Positions 1 through 8,696 of a stretch of 54,423 nt of DNA are shown piece by piece (position 1 is the stretch's first letter; each line of letters starts with the position of its first letter). Below the pieces are notes generated by a model that was not told the origin of the DNA, made no database searches, and was given only the letters and a program-made list of their open reading frames with translations. Made by a program: the position numbers and the translations under genes. This DNA is from Methylobacterium sp. J-048 (lineage in GTDB: Bacteria > Pseudomonadota > Alphaproteobacteria > Rhizobiales > Beijerinckiaceae): positions 1-54,423 of the forward strand of contig NZ_JAKSYL010000160.1 of NCBI RefSeq assembly GCF_022829515.1, in the 5' to 3' direction.

Positions 1-74
1 TGAGCTGTCTGCACCTCGATCTGGCGCAGCTTGAGCACCACCTGCTCCGCGCTCGTCTTCTGACCTCGCCGCAT
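1..74 (-). CDS. IS3-family transposase OrfA, N-terminal 24 codons (partial)
   Basis: Reading from the ATG at 74, the peptide starts MRRGQKTSAEQVVLKLRQIE, which I recognise as the N-terminus of IS3-family OrfA, a helix-turn-helix DNA-binding subunit that recognises the element's ends. The start is supported by GGAGG about nine bases upstream. The gene runs off the left edge. OrfA and OrfB are usually joined by programmed -1 frameshifting in this family, but that part is not visible here. Confidence 0.8.
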   Translation of the reverse strand, partial: MRRGQKTSAEQVVLKLRQIEVQTA

Positions 75-140
75 GTCCGACTCCTCCGGTCCTGGCTGAT
101 CCTCTCAATCAGCCCGGTCCAAAGCCAGCCGGTCAGGTCA
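1..140 (-). mobile_element. IS3-family insertion sequence, right end only
   Basis: The segment read on the minus strand begins with TGACCTGACCGGCTGGC, which looks like an IS terminus, and leads into an IS3-type orfA with its own GGAGG ribosome site. The boundary at about 140 is inferred: the stop codon TGA at 138-140 of the neighbouring helicase ORF is exactly the first three bases of this terminus, so the ORF ends because the element begins. The other end and the target duplication lie outside the window. Confidence 0.75.
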
Positions 141-911
141 AAGCCGCTTGAACCATTTGTGTAATATGGTCTCGGTTGCACGCGCCCCTGCCATCCGAAC
201 CGATTGAAATCCGGCATACAGTTTTGGCTCCACAAGTGAGAACATCGTTAGGTGCGTCTCGACGGAACTACCCCTTCTCAAGTTCTCATACTGCTCAAGA
301 TTGACAAAAGTCCGGTAGTTATCGTCCAATATAGACCTGGCGAATGGTTGAAAAATCCCATCAACTGCGTCGTTCTTTCTGTTTTCTGCTATCCGCCTAA
401 GCTGCCCCTCGTTGGTTACCCTAACTTCACCATAGGAAGAGCCCCTTGAAATAACAGTTATAGCTTCTGTCAATTTTCCATGATTATGAGGCAGGCGTTC
501 ACTGACCGTTTTGAATGCCTTCGGGATTTCATCACAGAAAAGATCGTAACGTTCCATTCCTGTACGGTACGGAATTCGCTCGAAACTTTCATGGGTGGTG
601 AGAATTACGTGTGGCTGATCAAATGGTTTCCGCAGATGTTCAGCCAAGCGCGCAACAGTAGCCTTGGGATAGGTGTCGCCGTTGATAAGCTCGATGTGTG
701 CAAACCGATTAAGATCAGCGAGTTGTTTAGCTGTCTGTTGATTCAGATCTTTAGTAGGTTGAATGAAGATAACCGTTTTATTGTTGTTCAGCATTGTAAT
801 TGCATTTTTGGCAAGCGCGGTCGTTTTGCCGGAACCCGTTGGGGCGTCGGCAATTGAAATCTTGAGCATCGGTAGAGTTTTAAACCTTTGATAGATTGAG
901 AAAATAGCCAC
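138..911 (-). pseudogene. DEAD-like helicase/ATPase, C-terminus cut off by IS element
   Basis: This 257-residue ORF has a superfamily-2 helicase look. A P-loop TGSGKT lies at residues 25-30, and a Walker B-like DEIP replaces DEAD/DEAH at about 127-130. A more compact start is the Met at residue 15 (position 869). Only the first RecA-like lobe and part of the linker are present: the usual C-terminal lobe (motifs V-VI) is missing, and the stop codon is formed by the IS3 terminus. The DNA is clearly AT-richer than the chromosome to the right of 2400, which fits acquired DNA. Phage or integrative-element replication helicases are the closest idea I have, but the exact family is not recognised. 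It is probably non-functional. Confidence 0.6.
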
Positions 912-1243
912 GTCTCATAGAGCGCGGCATACAAGGATGTGCTTTAGGAATGAAGTGTCCGAACGCTTGCAATAGCTATCGCGCTTCGGCATCAACTTAC
1001 TCGAAAATAGCGCATCTTTGATGTGATGTCAATAGGTACAATGTTGATAGTTAGAATATCGCGAAGCGTCTCGCGAGTGGTTGCGTCGAATATGCCGGAC
1101 CGGCCTACTTCATATAACTGTTATTCAGATTTAGTGACAGTAGGAAATCCGCGCCAGAAGTCGCATTAGTATGAGCCAATTGGAATTATTACTTAAAACG
1201 CGGCGAGGTATTTCCGACGCATTCTCGCCGCATAGTTGCTTCG
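912..1243. other. AT-rich intergenic stretch inside the island
   Basis: This 330-base gap lies between the recombinase stop and the helicase start. It is AT-rich like its neighbours. I see no convincing ORF, RNA gene or terminator. It should contain the promoter of the helicase-like ORF. Confidence 0.5.
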
Positions 1244-2248
1244 TCAAGATTTGTTAAAAATCAGAGCAAGTTTGGCCGCGACATTTTCAGGTTTGATGTG
1301 AGTGTATCTTCTTAGCATTTGATAGTCGCGGTGGCCGGAAATCATGGCAACTTCAGGGACGCTGAGCCCATGTTCAAAATGCCGAGAAATTCCTTCATGT
1401 CTTAGATCGTGCCATCGCAAGTTTCGAATTCCTGCAGATTTGAGCAACGCTACCCACCAAGAATTTAGAGTGTAGTAGTTTACAGAAATTATCGTGCTGT
1501 TGCTGTCTTTTCGTTCGATCGAACGAATGATTCCGATTGCTTTCGGCGTTAGTGGAATCGTTCTCGGATATTCATTTTTTGTTTTCGGGATATGAAGTGT
1601 CGATTGACTGAAATTGATGTCTATCCACTTTGCGTTAAGAAGCTCACTTTTTCTCATTGCCGTTTCAATTGCCAGCTCAATAATATGTATCATTGCCCTA
1701 CTGCCTCTTTGGCTGTCGGCCTCGATAATTCGATCCCATTCCTCCTGTGAAATGCGTCGCTCTCTACTGTTTCGAACTTTCGGCTTCCGTACACTTTTGA
1801 ATGAGTTAGTTGCCAATCGAACTCCCCATTCGCTTTGTGCAATCGTCAAACAATGTGACCCGATGGAGAGCTCTCTTACAACCGTGGCAGGCTTAACTGT
1901 TCTCAACCGGTGATCTCTATAACGGGCAATATCCCCTTCACACAGGTCGCTAATCTTAATCTTGTATATTTCCGAACGTTGAAACCGTCTGAGTATGGAG
2001 CACTCTCTTTTATACCAGTTTCTTTTTGATAGTATTTCAATAAAATATCTTTCAAGCAAATCTCCGACAGTGTATTCATCGCAAGACGAAGGATTTATTG
2101 CTTCAGTATTACGATATTTATCGGTTTCCGCAGCCTTGGACCATATGATTGCTTCGGATTTTGTTTTGAAAGTTCGTGCTGTAGATTGAAAACCTTTTAT
2201 TCTTATTTGCACCTGAAATTTCCCATTCCTTTTCCTAATCGTGGCCAT
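1244..2248 (-). CDS. Tyrosine recombinase / phage-type integrase
   Basis: A 334-residue site-specific recombinase. The catalytic set is visible: Arg199 in AMRKSE, Lys224 in PKTKNE, HDLRH with His280 and Arg283, His306 in SGHRD, and the nucleophile Tyr315 in RRYTHI. The N-terminal part (about 1-60) resembles the Arm-binding domain and residues 60-155 the core-binding SAM-like domain. I chose the ATG at 2248 because GAGGA lies just upstream; the open frame extends 13 codons further without a better site. The gene points away from the motB remnant at 2406, placing the probable attachment site within about 150 bases of its start. AT-rich composition and position suggest it inserted the island into motB. 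Confidence 0.9.
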   Translation of the reverse strand: MATIRKRNGKFQVQIRIKGFQSTARTFKTKSEAIIWSKAAETDKYRNTEAINPSSCDEYTVGDLLERYFIEILSKRNWYKRECSILRRFQRSEIYKIKISDLCEGDIARYRDHRLRTVKPATVVRELSIGSHCLTIAQSEWGVRLATNSFKSVRKPKVRNSRERRISQEEWDRIIEADSQRGSRAMIHIIELAIETAMRKSELLNAKWIDINFSQSTLHIPKTKNEYPRTIPLTPKAIGIIRSIERKDSNSTIISVNYYTLNSWWVALLKSAGIRNLRWHDLRHEGISRHFEHGLSVPEVAMISGHRDYQMLRRYTHIKPENVAAKLALIFNKS

Positions 2249-2405
2249 CTTGATCCTCATTGTGCCCGACATTGTGCCCGGACGCATGAATCAGAGGTTT
2301 TTGACAGCACCCAAGTGGTTTTAATCGACAGCTAAACCATTGTTTTTCAATGATTTTTACCGTTAACCGGCGTGACCGAGACGCATAGCAGCGCGATTGC
2401 CTAGT
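2249..2405. other. Island/chromosome junction, probable attachment region
   Basis: These 157 bases lie between the integrase start and the first motB-like codons. The left part is AT-rich (island) and composition turns GC-rich from about 2400. The sequence holds a short tandem motif TTGTGCCCG at about 2260-2280. The crossover core should lie near 2380-2415, but its exact limits cannot be fixed without the other end of the island. Confidence 0.45.
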
Positions 2406-2558
2406 ATGGCCTCCTACATGCTGACGCGAGCCGGCGTCGACGAGGCCCGGATCGCGCGGATCGAGGGCGCCGCCAACCGGATGCCGCGGAACGCCGCGGA
2501 TCCGAAGGCCCCCGAGAACCGCCGGATCGAGATCCTCCTGCAAGGCGCTTCGGGATGA
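2406..2558 (+). pseudogene. motB: motB C-terminal remnant (OmpA-like domain end)
   Basis: The frame from ATG 2406 encodes 50 residues, including a segment reading ARIARIEGAANR and ending in NRRIEILLQGASG. These are the last helix and strand of the OmpA-like peptidoglycan-binding domain of the flagellar stator protein MotB. Its TGA overlaps the motC ATG (ATGA at 2555-2558), as expected for the intact operon. An in-frame stop lies about 30 bases upstream, so no full-length protein can be read. The N-terminal plug/transmembrane segment and most of the periplasmic domain are absent; they presumably lie at the far end of the island, outside the window. The upstream gene would then be broken or have acquired a new 3' end. 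Confidence 0.75.
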
Positions 2559-3835
2559 AGCGGATCACGCGGGGCGTCCTCGGCGCCCTTCTCACCGTAT
2601 GCCCGTACCCGGTCGCGGCGGACCCTGCGCCACTGCCGGCAACCGAGACGGTTCCGCAAGTGGCGCAACCGCCGGCGTCCGAAGCTCCTGCGGCGGCACC
2701 GGCCGCTGACCCGCATGGCCGGAAGAGCGGTCCTGTGGAATGGGTACGCACGCTGCAATTGCTGCAGGACCGGATCGCCGCAGGGTCCCTGGCCGCGCAT
2801 GAAAGCCAGCCCGTGCTGATGGCCCGTATCGAAGCCGACCTCCTCAACGCGGCGCCGGAGGTCTGGGCCGATCGGCATAACGTGCAGGCGGCGATCGTCT
2901 TCGCCCTGAGCGGCGGCGGCCCGACGATCCTGCGACAACTGACGAAGCAGGACAGCCCCGACACGCCCGAGACGACGCTCGCACGCGGCGCACTCGCCTA
3001 TATCGAAGGTCAGGAAGCCGAAGCGGGCCGGCTGCTCAAGGATATCGACACGGCGACCCTGCCGCTGACCCTTGCCGGGTCGATCGCTCTCACGCAGGCC
3101 GCCCTCACGGTGACCGAGAATCCGGTCCACGCGATCACCCTCCTCGATCGGGTCAGATCGCTGATGCCGGGCACCCTCGTCGAGGAGGGTGCGCTGCGCG
3201 GCGAAATCTTCGCCCTCGGGCAGGGCGGCGACCTGAAGAAGTTCGAGATTCTGGCGATCCAATACCTGCGCCGCTTCCAGCACTCGATCTATGCGGGCAA
3301 TTTCCGGCAGCGCTTCGCATACCAGCTGACGCAGCTCGATTTCGGCCGGGACGAGGCTCGCTTCGCATCCTTCACCCGAATCATGAACGAACTCGCCCCC
3401 GAGAGCCGGCGGGATCTCTACCTGCTGATCGCCCGGACGGCGGTCCAGGAGGGCAAGACCAACACGGCCCTCATGGCGTCCGACCAGGCATTGGTGCTCT
3501 GCGCGCCGGAGAGCCTGGAGGCGACCCAGGCTCGGCTCTACCGCGCGGCTGCGGAGATCGTGACCTTGTCGACCTTCCAGACGGCCCTGCGGAAGCTGAA
3601 GGCCGTCGACAGGGCCAAGCTGCCGGCGCGCGACGTCCAGCTCCTCAACGCGGCTTTGTCGATGGCCGAGCAGATCGGGCGCGGGCTGGCCCGCGCTCCC
3701 GCCCCGCCGGATGCCGAGGCGTCGAAGCGTGCGCAAGCCCAGGCGGAGGCGGCCGACGAGCCCGGCAACCTGATCCCCAAGGCCGAGGCCATGATTGGCC
3801 AGATCGATCAACTCCTTCGGAGGTCAACCCCGTGA
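2555..3835 (+). CDS. motC: Flagellar motor/chemotaxis protein MotC
   Basis: This is a periplasmic protein of rhizobial-type flagellar motors; in that group MotC works with MotB to energise the motor. The 426-residue product has a signal peptide (about 1-21, cleavage near VAADP), a Pro/Ala-rich linker to about 55, then a helical domain starting PVEWVRTLQLLQDRIAAGS, the typical MotC entry. The tail from about 375 is charged and Ala-rich. ATG 2555 overlaps the motB remnant stop, and the motC stop overlaps the fliK GTG start (GTGA), so the three were one translationally coupled operon. With motB split upstream, transcription may now depend on a promoter in the island edge. Confidence 0.85.
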   Translation: MKRITRGVLGALLTVCPYPVAADPAPLPATETVPQVAQPPASEAPAAAPAADPHGRKSGPVEWVRTLQLLQDRIAAGSLAAHESQPVLMARIEADLLNAAPEVWADRHNVQAAIVFALSGGGPTILRQLTKQDSPDTPETTLARGALAYIEGQEAEAGRLLKDIDTATLPLTLAGSIALTQAALTVTENPVHAITLLDRVRSLMPGTLVEEGALRGEIFALGQGGDLKKFEILAIQYLRRFQHSIYAGNFRQRFAYQLTQLDFGRDEARFASFTRIMNELAPESRRDLYLLIARTAVQEGKTNTALMASDQALVLCAPESLEATQARLYRAAAEIVTLSTFQTALRKLKAVDRAKLPARDVQLLNAALSMAEQIGRGLARAPAPPDAEASKRAQAQAEAADEPGNLIPKAEAMIGQIDQLLRRSTP

Positions 3836-5415
3836 ATCCGATCTCGGCCGCGGTTCAGAATCCCACTCCGAAACCGGATCGCGACGTCGGGCCGCCGAGC
3901 GCGAACGGCGACACCCCGCAGCAGCAGGGGACGGGGCGCGAAAGCGCCTTCGGGGCCGTCCTGCGCAAGCTTTCGGGCGCGGATTCATCGTCCTCGGCCG
4001 ACACCGAGGCCGCGACGGGCAAGCCCGACGATACGGCGGGCGAGGCCCCACCGGAGGTTGCGGTTGCGGCAGAGCCCGCGCCCATCACGCCGGTAAGCTC
4101 TGCCGCGGCGTTGCTGGCGAACCTCTTGAGCGTCGCCTTGCCGGCCGTCGCGGCCGCCGATTCCAGGGCCCCGGCGCCCGTCCAGGATCGGTCGATCGAG
4201 GCGGCCCTTGTTCCCGCGGCCGGAAGCCTGTCGGCTTCGGTGCTCGGGGCCACTGGAGCATCGGCCGGCACATCTTTGGGATCCGTGTCGACGCCAATCA
4301 GGATCCCCGCCGGGGATGCGAAGGCTCAGCCAGCATCCGCGGACGATGTTGCACCCACCGACGGTGCAACGGATGCGAAGGATCCGGTACGCGCGGACAG
4401 CGCAGCCCGCATGGACGATCTTGCGCGAGCGAACGGCGCACCGCGCGCGGATATCACCAAGACGCTGCAGGCCGCCGCGGCGAAGATCGAGGTGCTCGGC
4501 CGCGCTGTTCATTTCAAGCCCGTCGTATCCGGTGGGGCACCGGCAACCGAGGCCGCGCCTGCGGGCACGACGGAGCCGGCTGCCGCCGCGGCCGGCGCCG
4601 AAATCGCCACGGCCACGCCGCAGGTCGCCAGGCCCGAAGGACCGGCCCTGAACGCGACCGCGGCGGCACTGAAGCTCCCGCTCCAGATCCAGTCCGAGCC
4701 GGATCCGCGGCGCGCCATCGCCATGGACACCGCTGCGGGGGCCGCGTCCGAGACACCGATGATGATTGCACCCGGGCAGGGCCACGCCGTGTCGGGCGTC
4801 GAACGGGCCGTCCTGGCCGCCGTCGGCGAGCGCGCGGAGGATTCTTCCGCGGCGTCGGCAGCGCCTCGGGACGGGACCGGGACCGCCACGAGCCTGCCCG
4901 CCGGCTCCCTGCCGTTGATCGCGACGACCATCCGGGAGGAACTCGAACGCGCGACCGCGGCGGCGGCCTCGCAAGGCGGGCTCCAAGCTGATCCGGCGGC
5001 CAACGCCGTCCCGGTGGAGCCGTTGCGCATGCTCAAGATCCAGCTTCGGCCGGAGGATCTGGGGGTCGTCACCGTGGAGATGCGGCTCTCGAACGGCCAG
5101 CTCGAGACGCATCTGCGCGCCTCGCAGCCGGAGACCGCCGCGCTCCTGCACAAGGATACGGCGATCCTCACCGACCTCCTGAATCAGGGCGGCTACAAAG
5201 CCGACGTCATCGTCGGGCAGGCGCGTCCGACCGAGACGGGAGCGGGCGGGTCGCAGCAACAGGCCTCGCCGTCGTTCACCGACGGGGGCGCCAGACCGGG
5301 CAACGAGGGCGCCAGGCAGCGGCAGGACGGGCAGCGCCAAGCCGCCAGCAACCGACGCGAAGGAGAACGGACGGATGAAGCGGTACGTCCTTGTGACGGC
5401 GGCGTGTATCTCTAG
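3832..5415 (+). CDS. fliK: Flagellar hook-length control protein FliK/MotD
   Basis: A 527-residue protein that starts at GTG 3832, overlapping the motC stop. The first 390 residues are low-complexity Ala/Pro/Gly-rich sequence, as in the disordered ruler part of FliK. The conserved C-terminal Flg_hook domain starts at about residue 400 with MLKIQLRPEDLGVVTVEMRL and runs to about 465. It is followed by a polar Gln/Gly/Arg tail. FliK (called MotD in Sinorhizobium) measures hook length and switches type III export to filament substrates. The last 41 bases overlap the transglycosylase gene, so the C-terminal tail may be dispensable. Confidence 0.85.
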   Translation: MNPISAAVQNPTPKPDRDVGPPSANGDTPQQQGTGRESAFGAVLRKLSGADSSSSADTEAATGKPDDTAGEAPPEVAVAAEPAPITPVSSAAALLANLLSVALPAVAAADSRAPAPVQDRSIEAALVPAAGSLSASVLGATGASAGTSLGSVSTPIRIPAGDAKAQPASADDVAPTDGATDAKDPVRADSAARMDDLARANGAPRADITKTLQAAAAKIEVLGRAVHFKPVVSGGAPATEAAPAGTTEPAAAAAGAEIATATPQVARPEGPALNATAAALKLPLQIQSEPDPRRAIAMDTAAGAASETPMMIAPGQGHAVSGVERAVLAAVGERAEDSSAASAAPRDGTGTATSLPAGSLPLIATTIREELERATAAAASQGGLQADPAANAVPVEPLRMLKIQLRPEDLGVVTVEMRLSNGQLETHLRASQPETAALLHKDTAILTDLLNQGGYKADVIVGQARPTETGAGGSQQQASPSFTDGGARPGNEGARQRQDGQRQAASNRREGERTDEAVRPCDGGVYL

Positions 5416-5920
5416 CGCGGCCCCGGCCGCAGCGAATGTCTGCGAGGACGAGATGGGGCGCGCCTCCGCGCGCTACGGCGTGCCGCTGGGCGTGCTCTAC
5501 GCCGTTGGCCTGACGGAGACCGGCAAGCGCGGCTCGTTGCAGCCCTATGCCATGAACATCGCCGGGACCGCCTATTTCGGCACGGGGCTGCGGGACGTGA
5601 TGGCCCGGTTCACGGAAGCGCGCAGCAAGGGCGTGCGCCTGATCGATCTCGGCTGCATGCAGATCAATCACCATTATCACGGCGACAAGTTCGGCTCGGT
5701 CGAGGCCATGATCGACCCGCACGCGAACGTTCAGTACGCGACGCAATTCCTCCAGGAACTCAAGAAGCGGGAGGGCAGCTGGACCATGGCGGTGGCGCGC
5801 TATCATGCCGGGCCGAACAACAACGCGGCGCAAAAGCAGTATATCTGCCGGGTCGTCGCCAACATGGTCGCGACGGGATTCGGCCAATGGACCCCGGCGG
5901 CGACGCAGTTCTGCCGGTGA
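5375..5920 (+). CDS. Lytic transglycosylase, SLT domain, end of flagellar operon
   Basis: A 181-residue periplasmic enzyme with a signal peptide (about 1-20, ending APAAA). The soluble-lytic-transglycosylase fold is indicated by VGLTETG (probable catalytic Glu at about residue 48), GCMQIN and AVARYHAGPNN. It should cleave the MurNAc-GlcNAc bond of peptidoglycan with 1,6-anhydro formation. The start has AGGAG nine bases upstream. Its place after motC and fliK matches the rhizobial flagellar cluster, where such an enzyme is thought to open the wall for rod or motor assembly. Two cysteine pairs (VCED, GCM, ICR, FCR) may form disulfides. Confidence 0.85.
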   Translation: MKRYVLVTAACISSAAPAAANVCEDEMGRASARYGVPLGVLYAVGLTETGKRGSLQPYAMNIAGTAYFGTGLRDVMARFTEARSKGVRLIDLGCMQINHHYHGDKFGSVEAMIDPHANVQYATQFLQELKKREGSWTMAVARYHAGPNNNAAQKQYICRVVANMVATGFGQWTPAATQFCR

Positions 5921-6164
5921 TGCCCCATCCGACGTGACGAAGGCGCGGCCGCGCCGAATCAGGTCGATGCGAGCGGCCTCCCGGGACCGTGCCGGTGAGC
6001 CGGCTTGCGCCCGGCGGGCCGGTGCGGGAGGACCGGCGAGAAACGGATTCTTCAGCGCCAACAGCGCAGAATACTGAACACGCTATGCAGATGCCGCCTA
6101 TTCGCCGCTCATACGTTAAGCAAGACGGCAGACACCATCCTTTTTACGGGGCTGGGGGAGCATC

Positions 6165-6278
6165 ATGAATGACGCACCAGACCCGGCCGACGGCCCGTTC
6201 GCGAAGACGCTTCTGCTGTTCGCCGTCACCGTCGCGGTCATCGCCGTCTCGGCCTACATCCTCATCCGGATGGATTGA
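6165..6278 (+). CDS. Small single-pass membrane protein (37 aa)
   Basis: This short ORF is supported by GGGGGAG eight bases before the ATG. The product has a polar 14-residue head (NDAPDPADGPF) and one hydrophobic segment of about 20 residues ending YILIRMD. Function is unknown. It ends seven bases before the convergent gene at 6285. Confidence 0.55.
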   Translation: MNDAPDPADGPFAKTLLLFAVTVAVIAVSAYILIRMD

Positions 6279-6284
6279 GCTCGA

Positions 6285-6695
6285 CTACAGGCTCCGGCAG
6301 CTTCCGTAGCTCACCTTGATCTCGGTGCGATCCTCCGGATTGAGCTGCGCCTCGACGAAGTTCAGCTTGTTCAGATCGATGAGAAGAAAATACACGCCGT
6401 TCTGGCATTTGATCGCATTGCGCGGCGTGCGCTCGTTCAAGCGCGGCGACGCCACCTGGCATTCGTAATAGTCGGAGCGCCCGGCAGAGATGACGGTCAG
6501 CAAGCCGCCGCTGGCGACCACCGAAAAGGTCCGGGCCCGTTGCGGGTGCGGCTGCGCGCCTTCGGGGAGGGGGGTCGCCTCCAGCCCCACCGACACATCC
6601 TCCGTACAGGTCATGGGGCGGCGCAGCTGAGAGGACGCGGGCGCGATGCTCAAGATGAGGACCGTGCCAGCGAGCGCTACCCTATGGGCGATCAT
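6285..6695 (-). CDS. Hypothetical secreted protein
   Basis: A 136-residue protein with a clear N-terminal signal sequence (AGTVLILSIAPASS, cleavage near residue 22). The mature part has four cysteines (MTCT, YECQ, IKCQ, GSCRSL) that could form two disulfides, and a beta-rich pattern. No family is recognised. It stands alone, convergent with the small membrane ORF. Confidence 0.65.
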   Translation of the reverse strand: MIAHRVALAGTVLILSIAPASSQLRRPMTCTEDVSVGLEATPLPEGAQPHPQRARTFSVVASGGLLTVISAGRSDYYECQVASPRLNERTPRNAIKCQNGVYFLLIDLNKLNFVEAQLNPEDRTEIKVSYGSCRSL

Positions 6696-7128
6696 CGGTC
6701 GGAATTCCGTGGGTCGTGGGTAGTTTCAACCGGCAAGCTAAAGCGTCATCCGGCGATGTAAATGTCGCGCATGGGGACAGCGCGACAGATCGACAGATTT
6801 AGCGCCGGGCATGATGACACGTCATCTGCTATTACGGGTCAAGTGATCCGGTTCGACAGCATCGGCAGCTCCTGTACCGAAGCGTCGGCGCGTCTTCCCG
6901 GGATATACGCCCTGCGCTCCGGCCGGGATGTCGGCTTTAAGGCCGATGCGTTCGAATGTGGGATGGCACACGAACCGGCGCGATCCCGGCATCGACCTCA
7001 CGCGGCCGCAACCGTCGTCGCGCGGAAGCCGGGCTGGATGTGCGAGGGGGCAGGGCGCACGGCACCCCACCAGTCCACGACCGGATCGGGCAGGGCGATC
7101 CGGATCGTGGGCCATGCCGCGAATGGCG
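6696..7128. other. Intergenic gap, no supported gene
   Basis: A 433-base stretch upstream of one minus-strand gene and downstream of another. Open frames exist on both strands but are Arg/Pro-rich out-of-phase readings without ribosome sites. I see no RNA gene. Confidence 0.5.
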
Positions 7129-7701
7129 TTACTGCGCGGGCGGAACCGGGCCCGCCGCGTAGCTCGAGACCGTCGCGGGCAGCGCGGGGGAATCCGGCAT
7201 TTCCTTCCTGGCCGCGCGGGAATCACGCTTCTCGTAGAAGGCATTGCCGCCGGCGACAGCCACGTAGTGCATGTTCTTGTAAGGAAAGTGATGGCCCGCG
7301 GTGTGGAAATACATCGCCTTCCCGACCTTCGGGTGGCGCTCGCCGGCCAGCACCGCGTCGGCGGCGTCGGCGACCTTCTGGAGGTCGCGCTCCTGCATCG
7401 GCTTGGTGAGCACGCCGGGGGCGAATTGCCCGGGCTGTCCGACCACCGCGCAGATGCCGCCCGGGAAGATCGCGGTTTCCAGGCGGTTCATCACCACGGT
7501 GCCGACGGCGAGCAGCCCGCCCTCGTCGCTGCGGTTCGATTCGAAATACATGGCCCGGCCGAGACAGTCGCGCTCGGCATCGCTGACCACCATCGACGGC
7601 TTGCGGTCGGGGATCGATCCTGTGGTCAGGGGTGAAGCGGTGTTGCACGCACCGAGACCGCCGGCGAGGGCCAGGACGACCAACCCGGAAACGATCTTCA
7701 T
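7129..7701 (-). CDS. Cell-wall hydrolase, SleB-like (Hydrolase_2) lipoprotein
   Basis: The product (190 residues from Met 7701; the frame opens at 7719) begins with a lipoprotein signal ending LGGLGAC-like, so it is probably anchored by the Cys near residue 18. The rest matches the SleB/CwlJ hydrolase fold: AERDCLGRAMYFESNRSDEG, with the catalytic Glu in YFES, then VVMNRL and GICAVVGQPGQF. SleB is a spore cortex hydrolase in Bacillus, but in alphaproteobacteria these enzymes act on ordinary peptidoglycan as putative amidases or transglycosylases. The two start sites are close and the ribosome site does not separate them well. Confidence 0.8.
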   Translation of the reverse strand: MKIVSGLVVLALAGGLGACNTASPLTTGSIPDRKPSMVVSDAERDCLGRAMYFESNRSDEGGLLAVGTVVMNRLETAIFPGGICAVVGQPGQFAPGVLTKPMQERDLQKVADAADAVLAGERHPKVGKAMYFHTAGHHFPYKNMHYVAVAGGNAFYEKRDSRAARKEMPDSPALPATVSSYAAGPVPPAQ

Positions 7702-7719
7702 CCTCTCGCTACCCTGCAT

Positions 7720-8111
7720 GCATCAGCGCTCCGTCCTCCAGCCTCGGGGCGGGGCGATCGCCCATCACGGCGCCGCCACGCTCGGTCGTTGTACACGCCA
7801 AGCTTGAATGCACGTTCGCGGCGAGGATGTGGCGAGCAATCGGCCGCGCCGCGCTGGGGTCGCCCATCTGCAGGCGCGCGAGCCAGCCGGGACGGCCCGG
7901 AGCCCGGGCCCCCGGGTTCAGGGCCGCGTCCGCCGCCAGGGACGCCGGCCCATTCCGTAAAACCTTATGCGATCAACCTGATTGCCCCAGGCTCGACATC
8001 CGCACGGTCCCGCAAGTGGCTGCCGGAGCAGCGGCCTCTTCGGGCGGCGAGGGGCTTGCTCCGAAGCCGCGATTGCCGGGGCGGGCGTGCCGGCGGCTCA
8101 GTGCTGGCGCT
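7720..8111. other. Intergenic gap, no supported gene
   Basis: About 390 very GC-rich bases between two minus-strand genes. Nothing with a ribosome site or conserved reading was found. It must hold the promoter of the SleB-like lipoprotein gene. Confidence 0.5.
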
Positions 8112-8438
8112 TCAATGCTGGCCCTGCCCGGACGCCAGGATGGCCACGCCGACCGCGATGATCGCGATCCCCACCAGCATGGTCGGGCTGATCGCCTCGC
8201 CGTACAGCAACGCGCCGCCGAGCGCCGCGCCGATCATGCCGACCCCGGACCAGATCGCGTAGACCACCCCGATCGGCAGCATGTCCATGCTGTTCGACAT
8301 CAGCCACAGGGCGGTGCCATAGCCGATGGCCACGATCAGGGTCGGCCCCGGCTTGGTCAGGCCGTCGGCGGCCTTCAGGGCCAGGGTGGCGGTGACCTCC
8401 GCGCCGATCGCGAGCCCGAGGATCAGGAAAGGGTTCAT
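8112..8438 (-). CDS. Small multidrug resistance (SMR) family exporter
   Basis: A 108-residue protein with four transmembrane helices, the usual length for EmrE/SugE-type exporters. The first helix contains AEVTATLAL with the membrane-embedded Glu that binds protons and cationic drugs in this family. The later segment YAIWSGVGMIG is the family signature in helix 3. I start at the Met of MNPFLILGLAIGAEV; a longer frame to 8657 would add an implausible Arg-rich extension. It probably acts as a dual-topology dimer exporting lipophilic cations or guanidinium-like compounds; the sequence alone does not separate these. It is divergent from the hydrolase at 8771. Confidence 0.85.
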   Translation of the reverse strand: MNPFLILGLAIGAEVTATLALKAADGLTKPGPTLIVAIGYGTALWLMSNSMDMLPIGVVYAIWSGVGMIGAALGGALLYGEAISPTMLVGIAIIAVGVAILASGQGQH

Positions 8439-8696
8439 CGCCCGGAAGACTTTCGTTCGAGAGCAGAGTGCCGTTTCGAATGGAACACGGTTCTTCGGGC
8501 CGGCATAGGCGATCGGAAAGCCGGCGTCGGCTGCAATTTGTGCGCACCCGCGGCCAGCCCTAAGATGCCGCCAGACTTCGACAGCCCTTTTCCGCAGAAT
8601 CAGTGAACATTTTCGAATCGTTCGCGCCGGGCGCGCGGGGCTGAGCCTCGAATTCAACGTCCGGCCCGGTTGGCCCTTCGTTAAGGCCTCCTCATC

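Noticed and set aside
2414..3811. Long minus-strand frames opposite motC
   Set aside because: They are shadows caused by high GC at third codon positions; translations are Arg/Gly-rich, have no ribosome sites and match no family, while the plus strand encodes MotC.
3985..5340. Minus-strand 451-codon frame opposite fliK
   Set aside because: Repetitive Arg/Gly/Leu content and full overlap with the clear FliK frame and its Flg_hook domain.
6762..7409. Plus-strand 215-codon frame upstream of and across the SleB-like gene
   Set aside because: Overlaps the real lipoprotein gene and is Arg/Pro-rich without a ribosome site.
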